Positions 41,668 through 43,019 of a stretch of 43,019 nt of DNA are shown here, piece by piece. The stretch spans positions 1-43,019 of the forward strand of contig PNKX01000033.1 in the NCBI GenBank assembly GCA_013822725.1. The letters run 5' to 3'. Numbering within the stretch: the stretch's first letter is position 1; the number at the start of each line of letters is the position of its first letter. The notes under the pieces were generated by a model, which made no database searches, was not told the DNA's origin, and saw nothing but the letters and a program-made list of their open reading frames with translations. Position numbers and translations under genes: made by a program. The stretch is from Pirellula sp. (GTDB lineage: Bacteria > Planctomycetota > Planctomycetia > Pirellulales > Lacipirellulaceae).

Positions 41668-41797
41668 GGAACGATTGGAACGTTGGAACGATTGTGGCGC
41701 TTACAGGCCAATTCTCACCATGCGCAGTGTTTTTAGAGAATACAAATCAAGAACTGGCGCTCAAGCGCCACAATCGTTCCAACGTTCCAATCGTTCC
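41668..41797. repeat. Perfect 35-bp inverted repeat of iteron-like units
   Basis: The left arm (41668-41702) and right arm (41763-41797) are exact reverse complements over 35 bp, separated by 60 bp. Each arm holds three copies in a row of GGAACGATT or GGAACGTT, then GTGGCGCTT. The left arm begins one base after the stop codon of the primase-helicase gene. Inside, TGGCGCT (41755-41761) can also pair with AGCGCCA (41764-41770), competing with the long pairing. The repeat could be a replication origin, an RNA structure ending or protecting the helicase mRNA, or a small mobile repeat. Confidence 0.92.
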
Positions 41798-41916
41798 GTA
41801 CCGGGCAACCTGTTTGCATCGCGAGGGTGGCGGCGCGCCACTGGGCAGGCCAAATTCCTTGTAGGGACTACATTGACGCCAAATGCTGCTAACGTTTAGT
41901 TCGACGAAGGAGGGAT

Positions 41917-41961
41917 ATGAACCCTTGGCACGCGGATTATGATTCCGCCCGCAGACTATGA
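41917..41961 (+). CDS. Possible 14-residue leader peptide
   Basis: ATG 41917 follows the strong RBS AAGGAGGG and encodes MNPWHADYDSARRL before TGA at 41959-41961. One base later comes ATG 41963, in frame with the next ORF. Translation of the leader could couple to that ORF by reinitiation. It is too short for any function call. Confidence 0.45.
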   Translation: MNPWHADYDSARRL

Positions 41962-42190
41962 AATGCCCGAAGAAAACGGCACGCCCGAACTAAGCGCAGC
42001 GTCTGGCGCAGCAGTCGGCACTGAAAACACCGGCGAACAGGCTGACGCAGCGGACGGCAAAGCAGCGAACCAGACCGCCCCGATGACTGGACACGATGCC
42101 GACGTGGCTGAAGTCCTCGACCGCTGGGCGACCCTGCCTGATGCTGTGCGGCTTGCCGTCATGACCCTGGTCCGATCGGTGAGCAGATGA
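41939..42190 (+). CDS. Small acidic protein of the integrative element
   Basis: An 83-residue frame from ATG 41939; ATG 41963 (75 residues) is the alternative and may be reached by coupling to the leader peptide. The first 50 residues are acidic and low-complexity (Ala, Glu, Gly, Asp). The last 30 form a helix-rich end (DADVAEVLDRWATLPDAVR, then LAVMTLVRSVSR) that resembles the tails of small planctomycete element proteins I remember, but I cannot name a family. A hairpin terminator follows the stop at once. It is probably the last gene of the replication block. Confidence 0.6.
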   Translation: MIPPADYEMPEENGTPELSAASGAAVGTENTGEQADAADGKAANQTAPMTGHDADVAEVLDRWATLPDAVRLAVMTLVRSVSR

Positions 42191-42195
42191 CTCCT

Positions 42196-42226
42196 TCTCG
42201 CGCGCATATGCGAGAGCATCATTTTT
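42196..42226 (+). terminator. Intrinsic terminator after the small acidic protein gene
   Basis: TCTCGC (42196-42201) pairs with GCGAGA (42210-42215) around an 8-base loop; GCATCATTTTT follows. It begins five bases after the stop codon. Confidence 0.6.
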
Positions 42227-42798
42227 GTGCCAGTGTAGGGACCCCTTTCTCCACCACCACGGAATTTTTAATTGGCCCCAGCCCCTTCAGCGTTCGGAAT
42301 CCTCAAGAGTAGTCCCTTCGTCGCTATCTGCCCTCGTCGCTTGAAAGCTCCTCAGTGCCCGCCTAACGCGCTCCCGCGAAAAAGCGACTCGATGGTCGGG
42401 CGACAGCTCGCCGTTCTACAGCGATGTCAAGCTCACCGCGAGGATTGCGTGGACCACAAATGCACCAAGGCAATCCGGCAAGACAACTTAACGGCGACTG
42501 GTCGCGACTGCCTTCGTTCTCGCAGATGAGTTCCAGCTTCCCCTAATCACTGGTTCTAAGAGGAGTGGCAACCTCAGTTGCCGAAAGTCGCGAATCTAGC
42601 ATACCTTTGGTCAAAGGCGGAACGTGGTCGGACGGTACAGTGGGAGGTGTGAATGTTAACCAATTCTATCCTCTGAACGCACTTTTACCTGCTGTGTTCG
42701 ATCGACAGGCACAACGTAAGCAAACGCTGCCTCCGCGCTGATTGCGCTTTTTCACTCCCCGTGCGCACACCAATGCGGCCGAGTTAGAGTTAAAGGCT
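42227..42798. other. Region without a supported gene
   Basis: In 572 bp I find no frame with start signals or protein-like composition. Two hairpins stand out: GGCAAC/GTTGCC (42568-42583) and CCTTTG/CAAAGG (42604-42617). The interval could hold an RNA, decayed sequence or the element's regulatory DNA. Confidence 0.4.
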
Positions 42799-43019
42799 AT
42801 GACCTTTGCCCAATCTGTGAATGAGCAGCAACGACGCTCCACGATGCGCATCGCGCAATACTTTTTCTCCCTAGCCAATTTCATAGAGACCACCATGCAA
42901 TCGATCGGCCCGGCTATCTTGGCGGTAATTGGATTACTCCTCTTGACGTACTGCGTTATCGCCGAGGGTGAGCCCACGTTGGTTCCGCTGGTCCTCATCT
43001 CTGCATCGGCGATATGGTA
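42799..43019 (+). CDS. Membrane protein, C-terminus cut by window edge
   Basis: I translated this frame directly. ATG 42799 opens 73 codons without a stop up to the window end. The product begins MTFAQSVNEQQRRSTMR, followed by an amphipathic stretch and a hydrophobic segment (AILAVIGLLLLTYCVIAEG) and a second one (LVPLVLISASAIW) reaching the edge. AAAGG lies just before the ATG and a TGA in frame lies upstream. Too little is visible to name a family. Confidence 0.55.
   Translation, partial: MTFAQSVNEQQRRSTMRIAQYFFSLANFIETTMQSIGPAILAVIGLLLLTYCVIAEGEPTLVPLVLISASAIW

Larger units (their letters stand above)
36725..43019 (+). mobile_element. Putative tRNA-Asp-linked integrative, satellite-like element, right end outside window
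   Basis: Directly after the tRNA-Asp come, all on the plus strand, a complete tyrosine integrase, an unknown protein, a DUF1580 helix-turn-helix protein, a primase/SF3 helicase, an iteron-like inverted repeat, a small ORF and a truncated membrane protein. Integrase, small DNA-binding protein and primase-helicase is the core set of phage satellites and of integrative plasmids. No capsid, terminase, relaxase or conjugation gene is visible. I searched by eye for a second copy of the tRNA 3' end (TTCGAGCCCCGTC) and found none to 43019, so the right border is beyond the window or does not follow this rule. Confidence 0.7.

Noticed and set aside
41666..41899. Short frame starting at the primase-helicase stop codon
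   Set aside because: It runs through both arms of the perfect inverted repeat; the repeat explains the sequence better than a protein does.
42272..42529. Plus-strand frame in the gap after the small acidic protein gene
   Set aside because: TTG start without RBS, no domain, and composition unlike the neighbouring genes.
42666..42998. Minus-strand frame near the right edge
   Set aside because: Cys/Arg-rich and without RBS, and largely opposite the plus-strand membrane protein frame at 42799, which has a better start and membrane segments.
1..43019. CRISPR array or insertion sequence
   Set aside because: No regular direct repeats with spacers, no cas gene, and no transposase with flanking terminal repeats were seen. 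The repeats present are inverted or tandem short motifs.

Overview
The window looks like the chromosome of a planctomycete, most likely of the Pirellulales/Lacipirellula type. Grounds: a DUF1559-style pseudopilin, an exported endonuclease ending in dockerin-like repeats plus a PEP-CTERM tail, a giant Ser/Thr kinase with a TPR-like region, a DUF1580 helix-turn-helix protein, a planctomycete-type integrase, high GC with strong third-position bias, and frequent absence of Shine-Dalgarno (SD) sequences. Species assignment is inference.

Left part (1-15.2 kb): a left-truncated tyrosine integrase; tRNA-Arg(TCT); a STAS-domain protein; a three-gene set of circularly permuted ATP-grasp, alpha-E and transglutaminase-like proteins; a LarA-like (lactate-racemase family) protein; an intergenic palindromic repeat; a small membrane protein, a glutaredoxin-like protein and an HExxH metalloprotease-like protein; a vSGLT-like Na+/sugar symporter; a pseudopilin with a small anchored partner; LarE, which makes the nickel-pincer cofactor used by LarA-type enzymes; and a DUF4912 protein.

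Middle (15.7-24.7 kb): a complete F1Fo ATP synthase operon in the order Z-I-B-E-F-H-A-G-D-C, behind a strong sigma-70-like promoter (TTGACA, 17 bp, TAAATT). Subunit a has a soluble N-terminal extension of about 190 residues. Subunits c and b carry signal-peptide-like N-termini. A hairpin and a strong ribosome binding site precede atpE, and a large imperfect palindrome separates atpG from atpD.

Right-middle (24.7-36.4 kb): the PEP-CTERM endonuclease I, an FHA-GAF-nucleotide cyclase, two small exported proteins, an exported MA-like gluzincin, an FAD-dependent oxidoreductase and the large kinase.

Right (36.65-43.0 kb): tRNA-Asp(GTC) followed by what looks like an integrative, satellite-like element: tyrosine integrase, an unknown protein, a DUF1580 helix-turn-helix protein, a primase-polymerase/SF3 helicase, a perfect 35-bp inverted repeat built from iteron-like units directly after the helicase stop codon, a small ORF with a possible leader peptide, and a membrane protein cut by the window edge. 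No right attachment site is visible. This element, with its repeat and its structured leaders, is the most likely place for something undescribed.
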